A DNA stretch of 64,000 nucleotides, taken from assembly GCA_035527845.1 (NCBI GenBank), contig DATKZT010000037.1, forward strand, positions 5,636 through 69,635, read 5' to 3'. Below the pieces are notes generated by a model that had not been told where the DNA came from, ran no database searches, and worked only from the letters and a program-made list of their open reading frames with translations. Origin of the DNA: JAUWKC01 sp035527845. Lineage in GTDB: Bacteria > Planctomycetota > Phycisphaerae > Sedimentisphaerales > Anaerobacaceae. Shown one piece after another: positions 16,047-24,930 of this stretch. Numbering within the stretch: position 1 is the first letter of the stretch; the number at the start of each line of letters is the position of its first letter. The translations under genes were made by a program, and so were the position numbers.

Positions 16047-17690
16047 ATGATGGGTAACAGTGGAAGTGCAAGACAACTGGCCGATCGGGGATTGCGTAAG
16101 CCGGGTTGTGCCGGTTGCTATGGCGGGTGTAGGGTTTTGGCAGGGTCAAAAGTGGTTGCCCTAATAGCCGCGACTTGTCTTGCAGTGGCCAGCGTAGTCG
16201 CTTTTGCCGAGGGTGGTGACGGGGCAGTATCTTCTGGGTTGGATGAAGGGTCCAGAAGAGGGTTGATTTTTCCGGATTACAAGGAGGCTTTTCGGATCAG
16301 GAGGATCTCGGCGACGGCTTGCGGGCCGCTTTCACTGATAGCAGTCCTAAAGAGGATGGATATCCCTCTTTCTGGAGCTGATGTTAAAAACATCATCGGT
16401 AGTGCGGGATCGAAGGGGACGAACCTCCAACAGTTGAAGCAGTTGGCCGAAGGTTATGGGGTTTATGCTCTGGGAGTGGAGTTGACGACCCAGGAACTGA
16501 GAAGAACGGGCATGTATGCGATAGCGCATCTTGACTGGGCGCGGTTTGTGGCTGTGACGGGCTACTCGCAGAAGGGCATACAGGTCGTTCGACCGTTGAA
16601 GAAGGCGGCTGTCGTATCGGACGAGAGGTTTTCCAAGGCGTTCACGGGGAGGGCCTTGTTGATATCAAGAGTGCCTTTTCCAAAGGAACTTGTCGAGGCG
16701 GGGTCTGTAAAGCCAGACGTTAGAGGATTGCGTCTGTCGCAAAGTTCAATTGGCGTCGGCAGAATAAGGTCTGTTGACTGGGAAAAATCCGTTGGTGTGT
16801 ACAATGACGGTACTGGGACCATTGAAGTCAAAGTGAAGCCTTGTTGCGCGTCCATTTCCGCGCGCGTGGAGCCAAATGTTGTACCAGGGGGAGGGTCAGC
16901 CGTCTTGACGGTTGCGGGCAAGGAAAAGGAACCGGGTCAGTTCCAGTGGAGTGTTAGTCTGCTAACGAATCAGAAGGATGTGAAACCGATAAAGGTCCCG
17001 GTTCAGGGTTACCTCGAGCCGCCACTGTTTTTCGAAACGCCTGCGGTTAAGCTGACGAACGTTCTTCAAAATCAGGAAGCCGAAGCTCATGCGCGGTTCA
17101 TTTGTATGGACGGGGTAAGGATAGACGACCTCGTAGCGTGAGTTCCGGAAGGTGCGCCGGTTACGGTAGAGATTCAGCAGAGCTCCGAGGGCCACCCGTA
17201 CCTATCGCTCACCTGGAATGGAACACCGGAAACCGGATGGCATCGGTATCGCATTGGAGTGGGAGTGACCGATGCGAAGAATGTTGAAGCTGGTCTTCTG
17301 TTTGCCGTCGAGGTTATTCCCGTTGTGGAAGTATTTCCAGCGAGCGTTGTGATTGCGGGCTTTGAGGCCGCAAAGGGTTGGTTGCGACGGCTTACTTTCA
17401 AATTCAACGGCCAGGTCGATAAGAACTTGGAGTACGGGTGGACAAACGAATTGTTTGCCGATGCGATCGAGGTGCAGAACTCGATTGATCAAAATGGCGA
17501 ACGCGTAGTGGTTCTTTCTCCCAAATGCGGCGCTGCCGTCAAATCGCTTCTGGGGAGATGGTCGGACCTGGTATTTTCTTTTCGGCCTGGGGTTGATTGC
17601 GGCGCTCGGGTATATGTTGGTAATAGGGCATTTATTCACAGCGAGGAATTTGTTGAGGAGAGAAAGGAGGCACGCATGGGAGGAAGTTAA
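16047..17690 (+). pseudogene. C39-like peptidase/DUF1573 exported protein interrupted by an in-frame TGA
   Basis: One reading frame runs from the ATG at 16047 to TAA at 17690 and is broken only by TGA at 17139-17141. The two halves (364 and 182 residues) continue the same immunoglobulin-like strand pattern without a frameshift. After a hydrophobic signal segment (VVALIAATCLAVASVVAFA) comes a C39 peptidase-like domain. Its nucleophile motif ISATACGPLSL (Cys92) is present, but the later motif reads HLDWARFVAV, with Arg166 where the catalytic His of 'HFVVV' is expected. A DUF1573-like beta-sandwich follows (GTIEVKVKPCCASISARVEP). A CGA to TGA transition would explain the stop. It may be decaying, an assembly error, or two polypeptides. 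It is followed 78 bases later by a Cys-rich secreted protein. Confidence 0.65.
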
Positions 17691-17768
17691 ATCAAGTTTT
17701 TCGTTGTTTTTGTTCAACTGTTGATTGTAAAGTTCAATTAGTGTTGGTTAAGAGAGGGAGATTCAGAA

Positions 17769-18218
17769 ATGTCGAAGTCAAAAGAATATGTGCGCATTTG
17801 CGTTTTCAGCGTATTGGGTGTGCTTATCACTGCTACGTGTGCTACGGTGCTGCTGGACGCCAGTGCTGCGAGTGCAGCGACGCTTGGTAGAGTATTGACA
17901 GCAGCCCAACTGGAGGTTACTTTCGGTGATGCTTGCCACTGCAAGAAGTCGTACTCTTGCCAGCAGGGATTCAAGAGCGGCGCATCGAATTGCTCAAAAT
18001 GCTCGGCTGGAAGCAGGTATTTTCGGTGTTGCCAGGATCTGGCTGATACGGGCGACACATGTGAACTTTCGAGTGATAACGGCTGTAGCGGAAATCTCGT
18101 GTATGGACCCGTGGACGGGTCATATAGTACGTGCACAAGCTGCAGCATAGACTCGGAAACCGAAGGCACTGCATGCACCAAGAAGAAGGCCACTAACGCC
18201 AGTAGTGTTTGCGATTGA
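17769..18218 (+). CDS. Secreted cysteine-rich protein with a double-glycine-like motif
   Basis: The protein has 149 residues. A signal peptide (CVFSVLGVLITATCATVLL, then an AxA-rich stretch) precedes the segment LTAAQLEVTFGDA. That segment aligns with the bacteriocin leader consensus L-S-x-x-E-L-x-x-I-x-G-G at most positions. The mature part holds 13 cysteines in about 95 residues (CHCKK, NCSKCSAG, FRCCQDL, and CxxC near the end), implying disulfides or metal binding outside the cell. GGGAG precedes the ATG. It lies between the C39-like protein, the class of peptidase that cuts after double glycine, and a LolA-like protein. I know no named family; the function is open. Confidence 0.65.
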   Translation: MSKSKEYVRICVFSVLGVLITATCATVLLDASAASAATLGRVLTAAQLEVTFGDACHCKKSYSCQQGFKSGASNCSKCSAGSRYFRCCQDLADTGDTCELSSDNGCSGNLVYGPVDGSYSTCTSCSIDSETEGTACTKKKATNASSVCD

Positions 18219-18332
18219 CGATGGGTAGGATCTTGCTGGTCGACGGTTATCCGGGCATGTTGTGTGCCCGGACGATCCCGGATCGGGGGTCTCTACATGT
18301 GGTGTATTCTGTTGGACAAGAAGAGGTCGAAT

Positions 18333-19625
18333 ATGAGAGGAATTTTGCAGCACCGTGCTAATGTGATTTTTGTGACGGCGGTGGTTGGTCTTACCGCTGG
18401 TTTGTCAGAAGCGCAGGCAAGCAATGGCGAGTTGTCGCGCGAGGCACTCGTACGCATGTTGCGTCACCAGGAAGGCTTGGTTAGGAGCATGGAGTGCAGG
18501 TTCGAGCGCAGTACTTCGCCCACGAGGGCCGAAAACATACCGCTGATACACGAGGTGGGTAAAATTCGTGATTATGATTGGGACTACACCGACTACATAT
18601 TGTCGGAAGACTTCACCAATCAGGAGTCGTTGGTAGTTCATTATTGGCGCAAAGGACCGAAGGAATTGCAGCATGTGTTTCATACAACGCGGTACCATCC
18701 TGATGATCCCACCGCGAGTCCGGATAGCAGTGTGGCGTTCGATGGTCAAGTCGTGCGAAGAGTTCACTACGACAAGCAGAAAGAAAGGTGGTTTGGCGAA
18801 ATCAATAATCCGAAAGCCGGAAGCTGGAGTAATAGCAACAGAATCCAGCCGTTTTCCTTCCTTTATGAGTTTGAGGTTATGCCGTATTCAGAACTTATCG
18901 ATCAAGGGAAGGACTACGCTGCGTCGAGAGTAGATATCGAGGGCAAACAGTACACGAAGGTTTCCATACGGCATCCCAGGCTTGCTTGGCGGTCCTTCGT
19001 TCTGCTGTTCGACGAGGAATTGAGGCTTGCAGAGCGACAGGTAATTGCACAAATAAGTCCTGACCCGGGACCTCGGTTGTATGAGAAGCACGTTTTTACC
19101 AATTATCAGAGGCATGAAGATGCGAGCGGCGGAATCATCTGGTTTCCGACGGAGGGAATTTACCATTATTATATGGGAAACTTATCCGACGGTACGCCGG
19201 TAGAATTCAAGACAAGAAGGATGTCGATCAAGGAAATCAAGTTCAATGTTGATATACCTGACGAGAAGTTCGTTATCGAGTTTCCTCCGGGGACGAAGAT
19301 CTGGGATGGGCTTGCGGGATTAGGGTATATGGATGAGCCGGTTGAACGGGCTATGGACGAAACTCTGGCGGATTTGATTGACGTGGACGTGGGGCGGGAG
19401 GGCGGCGAAGCATCGCCGACAGCAGGCGAACGGGGCGCGGATGGCAGCGCTGAGGATGTTGTTGTTCCGGCCTCGGATGTTCCGCCTGGTTACGTTGAGC
19501 CGGGCAGTGAGGGTGACAAGAGCAGGTGGTGGGCGATCTGCGGGCTGATTATAGGTTTACTCTTACTGGCAGGCTGCGTCTATTGGTTCATTCGTATTAA
19601 ACGTCGCGCCAAAGTTGTCGGATAG
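18333..19625 (+). CDS. LolA-like exported protein with a C-terminal membrane anchor
   Basis: The protein has 430 residues from the ATG at 18333 (AGAGG upstream; an upstream ATG at 18264 has no site). The signal peptide ends near SEAQA. The body opens with a helix LVRMLRHQEGLVRSMECRFER, as in LolA/LppX 'outer membrane lipoprotein-sorting' proteins, followed by many beta-strands to the segment IPDEKFVIEFPPGTKIWD. A low-complexity linker leads to one transmembrane helix (WWAICGLIIGLLLLAGCVYW) and a basic tail, so the domain faces the periplasm. It closes the cluster with the C39-like and Cys-rich genes. Binding a lipid or hydrophobic ligand is a family inference. Confidence 0.65.
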   Translation: MRGILQHRANVIFVTAVVGLTAGLSEAQASNGELSREALVRMLRHQEGLVRSMECRFERSTSPTRAENIPLIHEVGKIRDYDWDYTDYILSEDFTNQESLVVHYWRKGPKELQHVFHTTRYHPDDPTASPDSSVAFDGQVVRRVHYDKQKERWFGEINNPKAGSWSNSNRIQPFSFLYEFEVMPYSELIDQGKDYAASRVDIEGKQYTKVSIRHPRLAWRSFVLLFDEELRLAERQVIAQISPDPGPRLYEKHVFTNYQRHEDASGGIIWFPTEGIYHYYMGNLSDGTPVEFKTRRMSIKEIKFNVDIPDEKFVIEFPPGTKIWDGLAGLGYMDEPVERAMDETLADLIDVDVGREGGEASPTAGERGADGSAEDVVVPASDVPPGYVEPGSEGDKSRWWAICGLIIGLLLLAGCVYWFIRIKRRAKVVG

Positions 19626-19647
19626 GTTCTCCTGTATTGACCATCCC

Positions 19648-19664
19648 CAAAGCCTTTGGCTTTG
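19648..19664 (+). other. Short perfect hairpin after the LolA-like gene
   Basis: CAAAGCC / GGCTTTG form a 7-bp stem with a TTT loop, 22 bases after the stop codon. It lacks a T-run, so it is only a weak terminator or mRNA-end candidate. Confidence 0.35.
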
Positions 19665-19795
19665 AGGCTGCCACCCAACCGTGGCAATGACATTCCTTTT
19701 GCAGAATGCGCTTGGTGCGGCGGAGGACTGGTCCGCGGCGCGCCTGGGTGGGGAGGGGGTGTTCTTGACATGCAAAAAAATGGGTGGAAAGTGTA

Positions 19796-19823
19796 TTGAC
19801 AGGCAAGAGAAAATCATAATAAT
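19796..19823 (+). promoter_or_regulatory. Promoter of the Gld-type ABC transporter operon
   Basis: TTGACA (19796-19801), a 16-base spacer and AATAAT (19818-19823) lie about 135 bases before the ATPase start. A separate TATAAT at 19852-19857 has no good -35 partner. Confidence 0.6.
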
Positions 19824-19959
19824 GCTTCAAACAAAAATGAACGGTCTGACGTATAATGATTTTTCGAAAGGCCTTGGCGAGGTTCGGTTTTTGTTGTGTT
19901 CAGGGGGGTTTTTGGTGGTGCAATAGAGGCATGACTGTCTTTTTTGAGTGGTGAGATAT

Positions 19960-20679
19960 ATGATAAGTGTTAAGGAGCTTCGGCGGAAATTCGGGTCGAT
20001 AACGGCGGTGGACGGGATATCGTTCGAGGCGGGCAAAGGGGACGTTTTAGGGTTTCTTGGTCCGAACGGAGCTGGCAAGACGACGGCGATGCGGATGATA
20101 GCGTGTTATCTGCCGCCTGACGCAGGCACGGCGACGGTGTGCGGGCACGATATACTGAAAGAGCCGATCAAGGTGCAGGAGTGCCTGGGGTATCTGGCGG
20201 AGAACGCGCCGGCCTATAACGAGATGACGGTCGGGTCGTTTTTGAGTTTTGTGTGTGATGCGCGGGGGATTTTCGGCAAGCGGCGAAAAGAGGCGCTCGC
20301 CAAGATGGTGGCGCTTTGCTCGATAGAATCGGTGTACCATCAGAGTATTGAGACTCTTTCGAAGGGATATCGTCGGCGGGTAGGATTGGCGCAGGCTCTG
20401 ATTCATGACCCGCCTGTGCTGATACTTGACGAGCCGACAGACGGTCTGGATCCGAATCAGAAGCATGAGGTCAGGCAGCTAATCAGCAAAATGGCCAAGG
20501 ACAAGTGCATCGTGGTATCGACGCACATTCTGGAGGAAGTGGACGCGGTCTGCAACCGGACGATAATAATTCAGCGAGGGCGGATACTGGTTGACTCTAC
20601 GCCGGCGGCGCTGAAGCAGAAATATCAAGCGAGTCTGGATGAGGTCTTCCGGCGGCTGACGAGGCGGAGGAGCGCTTAG
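19960..20679 (+). CDS. ABC transporter ATPase (GldA-like)
   Basis: The protein has 239 residues. Walker A is GPNGAGKTTAMR, the signature region LSKGYRRRVGLAQALIHDP and Walker B PVLILDEPTDGLDPNQ, with a switch His in VVSTHILEEV. This is the ABC-2 subfamily close to GldA. With the next three genes it forms the gldA-gldF-gldG-DUF4340 arrangement that exports an unknown substrate; in Bacteroidota it supports gliding, but in Planctomycetota the role is not known. The ATG at 19960 is preferred to the GTG at 19948. Confidence 0.9.
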   Translation: MISVKELRRKFGSITAVDGISFEAGKGDVLGFLGPNGAGKTTAMRMIACYLPPDAGTATVCGHDILKEPIKVQECLGYLAENAPAYNEMTVGSFLSFVCDARGIFGKRRKEALAKMVALCSIESVYHQSIETLSKGYRRRVGLAQALIHDPPVLILDEPTDGLDPNQKHEVRQLISKMAKDKCIVVSTHILEEVDAVCNRTIIIQRGRILVDSTPAALKQKYQASLDEVFRRLTRRRSA

Positions 20680-20745
20680 GGATTTGTGTTATTGGTTTGG
20701 AGCACTGGTTGACGAGATGTGCCTGAGTCTTGAGGAGTTTTAGCG

Positions 20746-21477
20746 ATGCATGGTTTCTGGACGGTTTGCAAGCGGGAGTTGAAGGGTTATTTTGCGACGC
20801 CCGTGGCGTATGTGTTTTTGGTAATTTTCCTGTTTTTCAGCGGGTATCTGACGTTCCGGGCGGGCTTTTTCGAAATAGGCCAGGCGGACATGTACCTGTT
20901 TTTCCAGAATTTGCCTCTGCTGTTTGTGTTTATGGTTCCGTCGACTGCGATGCGTTTGTGGTCTGAAGAGCGTCGGAGCGGTTCTATAGAGCTTCTGATG
21001 ACGCTGCCGGTGACGGTGACACAGGCGGTGATCGGCAAATTTGTGGCGGCGTGGCTGTTCATCGGGATTGCACTGCTGCTGACGTTTCCGATGCCGCTTA
21101 CGGTTTGTTATCTGGGGAATCCTGATATTGGACTGATTATAACCGGGTATTTGGGCAGTTTTCTGATGGCGGGGGGATTTTTGGCGATTGGGTGTTTTTT
21201 TTCGGCGCTGACCAAGAGTCAGGTAATCAGCTTTATCCTGGCGGTGGTGGCGTGCGCGATATTCGTTTATGCGGGTATGGCGACGACGCTGCGGTACCTT
21301 TCTCAATTTCTGCCTTTGGGGATGCTGGAGGCGATAGAGAACATGAGCCTTCAGACGCACTTCGAGTCGATTCAGAAAGGCGTGCTGGAATTCAAGGACA
21401 TGTCTTATTTCGTCCTGCTGATTGTTGGTTGGGTGGCCGGCTGCTGCATAGTATTGGATGAAAGGAAGGCGAGCTAA
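20746..21477 (+). CDS. ABC-2 permease (GldF-like)
   Basis: The protein has 243 residues with six predicted membrane helices. It begins with the typical ABC-2 amphipathic segment (TVCKRELKGYFATPVAYVFLV). The conserved cytoplasmic loop MRLWSEERRSGSIELLMTLPV follows, which couples to the ATPase in this family. It lies 66 bases after the ATPase gene, and its stop overlaps the start of the GldG-like gene (TAATG), so translation is likely coupled. Confidence 0.9.
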   Translation: MHGFWTVCKRELKGYFATPVAYVFLVIFLFFSGYLTFRAGFFEIGQADMYLFFQNLPLLFVFMVPSTAMRLWSEERRSGSIELLMTLPVTVTQAVIGKFVAAWLFIGIALLLTFPMPLTVCYLGNPDIGLIITGYLGSFLMAGGFLAIGCFFSALTKSQVISFILAVVACAIFVYAGMATTLRYLSQFLPLGMLEAIENMSLQTHFESIQKGVLEFKDMSYFVLLIVGWVAGCCIVLDERKAS

Positions 21478-23468
21478 TGAACCGGACTCTTCGGGCAATT
21501 ATGGGGGCGGCTTTTGTTTTCATCATAATGTTCTGCGCCATCAGCATAAGCCAGAATGTTGGTGAGGGGCTGCGTTTGGATATGACGGGTCAGAAGCTGT
21601 ACACTCTGTCTGCGGGCACGAGGGCCGTTCTCGGCAAGCTGAATCAGCCCTTGAAGCTGAAGCTGTATTATGCGAAGACGGCGGCGCGGAAGGCTCCGGA
21701 CCAGATTCGTTTTTACAACAATTACTACTATTTTGTGGAATCGCTGTTGAAGGAATATGTTCGTGCGGCGAATGGGATGATAGAGCTCGAGATAGTCGAC
21801 CCGAGGCCGTTTTCCAAGGACGAGGAAGATGCGCTGCGGCAGGGATTGAGGCGGTTTCAGATAACGGAGGAAGAGAGTTTCTTCTTCGGGCTGGTGCTTC
21901 AGACGGAATTCGGTGTGGTGAAGACGATTCCATTTTTCTCGCCCGACCGGCAGAGTTTCGTGGAGTATGACATAAGTCACCTGATTGACACGGCGGTTAC
22001 GCGTGAGAAGAAGCGTATCGGGATATTGAGCTCGCTGGAGGTGATGGGCGAGGATGAAGGCGGTTACATGGCCCAGCTTCGGCGGATGCAGGGGATGGCG
22101 CCGAGTCCTGCGTGGACCGTAGTGCATCACCTGCGGCAGCAGTACGATGTGAGCAAGGTGGATAATGAAACGGAGGAAATCAAGGACATTGATATTCTGC
22201 TGGTGATTCACCCGAAAGAGCTGCCCGAAAAGACGCTTTTTGCGATTGACCAGTTTGTGCTGAAGGGGGGCAGGGCGATTATCTGCATCGACCCGAGGTG
22301 TCTTGCCGACCGCGCCAGCAACCCAATGGCGCAACAGCAGGGCGATCCGAGCTCGGATTTGAATGTGCTGACCCGCCGATGGGGGGTTGAGATGCCGCAG
22401 GGGATATTTGCGGGCGACCGGTCTCTTGCGCGTCCGGTGCAGTTGGACCGTAATGAGCGGATGCAGAAGCTGATAGGTTATCTGGACCTGAATCGCGAAT
22501 GTATGAATGAGGAGAATGTGATCACGTCGAATCTGAACGAGGTCCAGATTCTGTTCGGCGGGGTGCTGCGGAAGACGGAGGTGGACGCGAATGATGGCGG
22601 CGGGCAGAACCAGATTATTCCACTGATGCAGACGACCGACAAGGGAAACAGCTGGCGTGTGGAAGGGCCGTGGGACTGGATCCGGATAAATCCCGAGCAG
22701 ATGATGAAATATTTCACAGACGGCAATGAGCCGGTGGTGATGTGTTATTTGATAAAGGGCAGGCTGAAATCGAACTTCCCGGACGGTATCTCAGTGGCCG
22801 ATAAGTCCGAGGAGTCGGGCGAAACGGAGCAGCCAAGCGACAGCAACGATGCGGGCGCAGGCAAGAAGACAAGACATCTTACGGGGCTGGCGGAGGCTTC
22901 TTCGGATTGCGCGGTTATAGTTATTTCGGACGTGGATTTTATCAGCGACATGGTTGCGTATCAGAATACGATATTCGGTATGAAGGTGGCGGTGGGGAAC
23001 AACAGCGACCTTCTTCTGAACTCGATTGAAGATCTCGGGGGCTCGGGGGACCTTATAGGGATTCGCTCGCGCGGCAATTTCCAGCGGCCCTTCGTGAAGG
23101 TCGATGAGATCAGGGCCACGGCCGAGAAGGACACGGCGGCGGAGGTCGCGAAGCTGAATGAAAAGAAGGCACGGCTGGAAAGGGAGCTGCAGGATGTGCT
23201 CTCTTCGGCCAAGCAGGGCGACGAGGCGCTGATTGCGAAATCGTTCCTTGAAAAGCAGAGAGAGCTCGAGGTTCAGATATTGCAGACGCAGCGTGAGATA
23301 CATGAGGTTGACAAGCAGAGGTTCGATAAGATCGAACGGCTGGGCAGTATGCTGCAAAATCTAAATACGTGGGCGGCGCCGGCCATCATATTGTTGATAG
23401 CCATAGTGCTGAGCATACGGAGAAGTCTGCTGCGGAGGCGCTATGTGAGCCATGCGAGCGATGCGTGA
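21477..23468 (+). CDS. GldG family ABC transporter auxiliary protein
   Basis: The protein has 663 residues. An N-terminal membrane helix (IMGAAFVFIIMFCAISIS) precedes the large extracytoplasmic domain starting LRLDMTGQKLYTLSAGTRAVLGKL, the hallmark of GldG-like proteins. The fold is ABC-type with segments such as KRIGILSSLEVMG and DIDILLVIHPKELPEKTLFAIDQFV. A coiled coil (about residues 555-620, rich in E, K and Q) precedes a C-terminal helix and a basic tail (IILLIAIVLSIRRSLLRRR). It partners the upstream permease. The start overlaps the permease stop. Confidence 0.88.
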   Translation: MNRTLRAIMGAAFVFIIMFCAISISQNVGEGLRLDMTGQKLYTLSAGTRAVLGKLNQPLKLKLYYAKTAARKAPDQIRFYNNYYYFVESLLKEYVRAANGMIELEIVDPRPFSKDEEDALRQGLRRFQITEEESFFFGLVLQTEFGVVKTIPFFSPDRQSFVEYDISHLIDTAVTREKKRIGILSSLEVMGEDEGGYMAQLRRMQGMAPSPAWTVVHHLRQQYDVSKVDNETEEIKDIDILLVIHPKELPEKTLFAIDQFVLKGGRAIICIDPRCLADRASNPMAQQQGDPSSDLNVLTRRWGVEMPQGIFAGDRSLARPVQLDRNERMQKLIGYLDLNRECMNEENVITSNLNEVQILFGGVLRKTEVDANDGGGQNQIIPLMQTTDKGNSWRVEGPWDWIRINPEQMMKYFTDGNEPVVMCYLIKGRLKSNFPDGISVADKSEESGETEQPSDSNDAGAGKKTRHLTGLAEASSDCAVIVISDVDFISDMVAYQNTIFGMKVAVGNNSDLLLNSIEDLGGSGDLIGIRSRGNFQRPFVKVDEIRATAEKDTAAEVAKLNEKKARLERELQDVLSSAKQGDEALIAKSFLEKQRELEVQILQTQREIHEVDKQRFDKIERLGSMLQNLNTWAAPAIILLIAIVLSIRRSLLRRRYVSHASDA

Positions 23469-23508
23469 GAAGCCGGGTCCGGCTGGTGGTTTTTCGCAGG
23501 AGTTAATA

Positions 23509-24657
23509 ATGAATGACAGGAAACTGATGATACTTGGCATAGTTGCGGGCGTGATGGTTGTGCTTGCCGTGGGTCAGTCGTACCTTTCGAGGATAGAGCC
23601 TGCTCAGAAAGGTGGTGAAGGGGGACACCTTATACAGGGGCTTGATCCGGGAATGATTCAGGTTATCGAGATAGGCAAGGGTGACAATCCGGTCAGGCTG
23701 GAGCGGCAGGGCGGTATTTTTGTGGCAGCGAATAAGGAGGACTATCCGGCCTCGACGAGCAAGGTCAATGGTTTGCTGACATCCTGCCTTGATATCAAGA
23801 CTGTGAGCCTGATAACCAGCAATCCGGCCAATCACAAAGAACTGGATGTTGCCGAGGAAAATGCCCAGAATGTGATAAAGTTTCTGGGCGAGGGTGATAA
23901 GCTTATTACGGGTATAGTAATCGGTTCGAGCCGGCTTCCGGAGCTTCAGATGGCGAATCGCAGCACTTATGTGCGTCTGATATCGAGCAACGACGTTTAT
24001 GAGGCGAAAGATGTTCCGCTTCCTGGCGGCACGGTGATGGACTATATTGAAAAGCAAATCGTAAACATTGACGGCGACGATGTGGTAAGGGTCACGGTGA
24101 CGGGGCCGGACGGCGGTTATACGCTGCGGGCGGCCGACGGAAACGACGGTGACATAATTATGGACAATATGCCTGCGGGCAAAAAATTGAAGGCCGACGA
24201 TGCCACGTCTTTGTTTTCAGCGTTGTCATATTTCTCTTTCAGTGATGTGAAGAAAGAGGCGCCCCTTGAGCAGGGTGGTCCGACCTTTGACCGTACGTAC
24301 GTCTGCGAATTGAAGGACGGCATGATGTATGCGTTCGATATAGCCAGGGTGGATGACAAGACGTATGTAAAGTGCAGCGCCGCTTATGCGGGGGATAATG
24401 GGAGCCCTGCGGCGTTGCCGGCAGGACTTGGCAGCGATAAGGCCAAGCTCATGCATGAGCGCGCGGCGGATTTCAATGGGAACCACGCCGGCTGGATTTA
24501 CGAGATTTCCGACTGGAGCGCAAAGAAGCTGACAAAGAAGCCGGCAGACCTTCTGGAGGAAGAGAAAAAGGAGGAAAAGGCCGGTGGGGGAAAGGGGGGG
24601 GATTCGTTACCGGCCGAGGGGGCGAGTGAGCCGGCCGCCAGTGGGCAGGCGGAATGA
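23509..24657 (+). CDS. DUF4340 domain protein of the Gld-type operon
   Basis: The protein has 382 residues. The ATG at 23509 has AGGAG 7 bases upstream and begins a membrane helix (LMILGIVAGVMVVLAVGQSYL). The frame open from 23452 overlaps the GldG gene end and was not used. The periplasmic part contains the repeated DUF4340 pattern: LEKQ-like strands, DYPASTSKVNGLLTSCLDIK, and SSRLPELQMANRSTYVRLIS. The C-terminal 50 residues are low-complexity (EEEKKEEKAGGGKGG). DUF4340 proteins almost always follow gldG; the role is unknown. Confidence 0.88.
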   Translation: MNDRKLMILGIVAGVMVVLAVGQSYLSRIEPAQKGGEGGHLIQGLDPGMIQVIEIGKGDNPVRLERQGGIFVAANKEDYPASTSKVNGLLTSCLDIKTVSLITSNPANHKELDVAEENAQNVIKFLGEGDKLITGIVIGSSRLPELQMANRSTYVRLISSNDVYEAKDVPLPGGTVMDYIEKQIVNIDGDDVVRVTVTGPDGGYTLRAADGNDGDIIMDNMPAGKKLKADDATSLFSALSYFSFSDVKKEAPLEQGGPTFDRTYVCELKDGMMYAFDIARVDDKTYVKCSAAYAGDNGSPAALPAGLGSDKAKLMHERAADFNGNHAGWIYEISDWSAKKLTKKPADLLEEEKKEEKAGGGKGGDSLPAEGASEPAASGQAE

Positions 24658-24793
24658 GCGGATGCTCAACAAGGGGGAAACAAAGGCGTCTGCCTGCCAC
24701 GAGGGTCACATTGTCAGGGAACAGGATATGCCCCGCGATTGAGGTGTTCGGCGTGGGCATGTTTACGGGAGTCAATCTCAGCGAAAGTTTGGG

Positions 24794-24821
24794 TTGCATA
24801 TCAGGGTTTAGTTGCTATAAT
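24794..24821 (+). promoter_or_regulatory. Promoter for the GH10-like gene operon
   Basis: TTGCAT (24794-24799), a 16-base spacer and TATAAT (24816-24821) lie 110 bases before the start at 24931. No gene was found in 24658-24930. Confidence 0.6.
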
Positions 24822-24930
24822 CACGGTGTGGCTGACTTCGTAGAGGAATCATTTTGGTTCTTGATTTTGTGTTTGCAGTTGCGGGTCGCAGGGCCCAGGT
24901 CATAATATCCATAAGCAGATAGGGGCAAGT

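Noticed and set aside
17139..17141. Selenocysteine or programmed readthrough at TGA
   Set aside because: No hairpin in the first bases downstream resembles a bacterial SECIS element and DUF1573-like proteins do not use selenocysteine. A nonsense mutation or sequencing error is simpler.
19681..19926. 81-codon plus-strand frame before the ABC ATPase
   Set aside because: It overlaps the promoter and has no ribosome site; the translation has no coherent structure.
21474..22334. 286-codon minus-strand frame over the GldG gene
   Set aside because: Shadow of the GldG coding strand; no start signal and biased composition.
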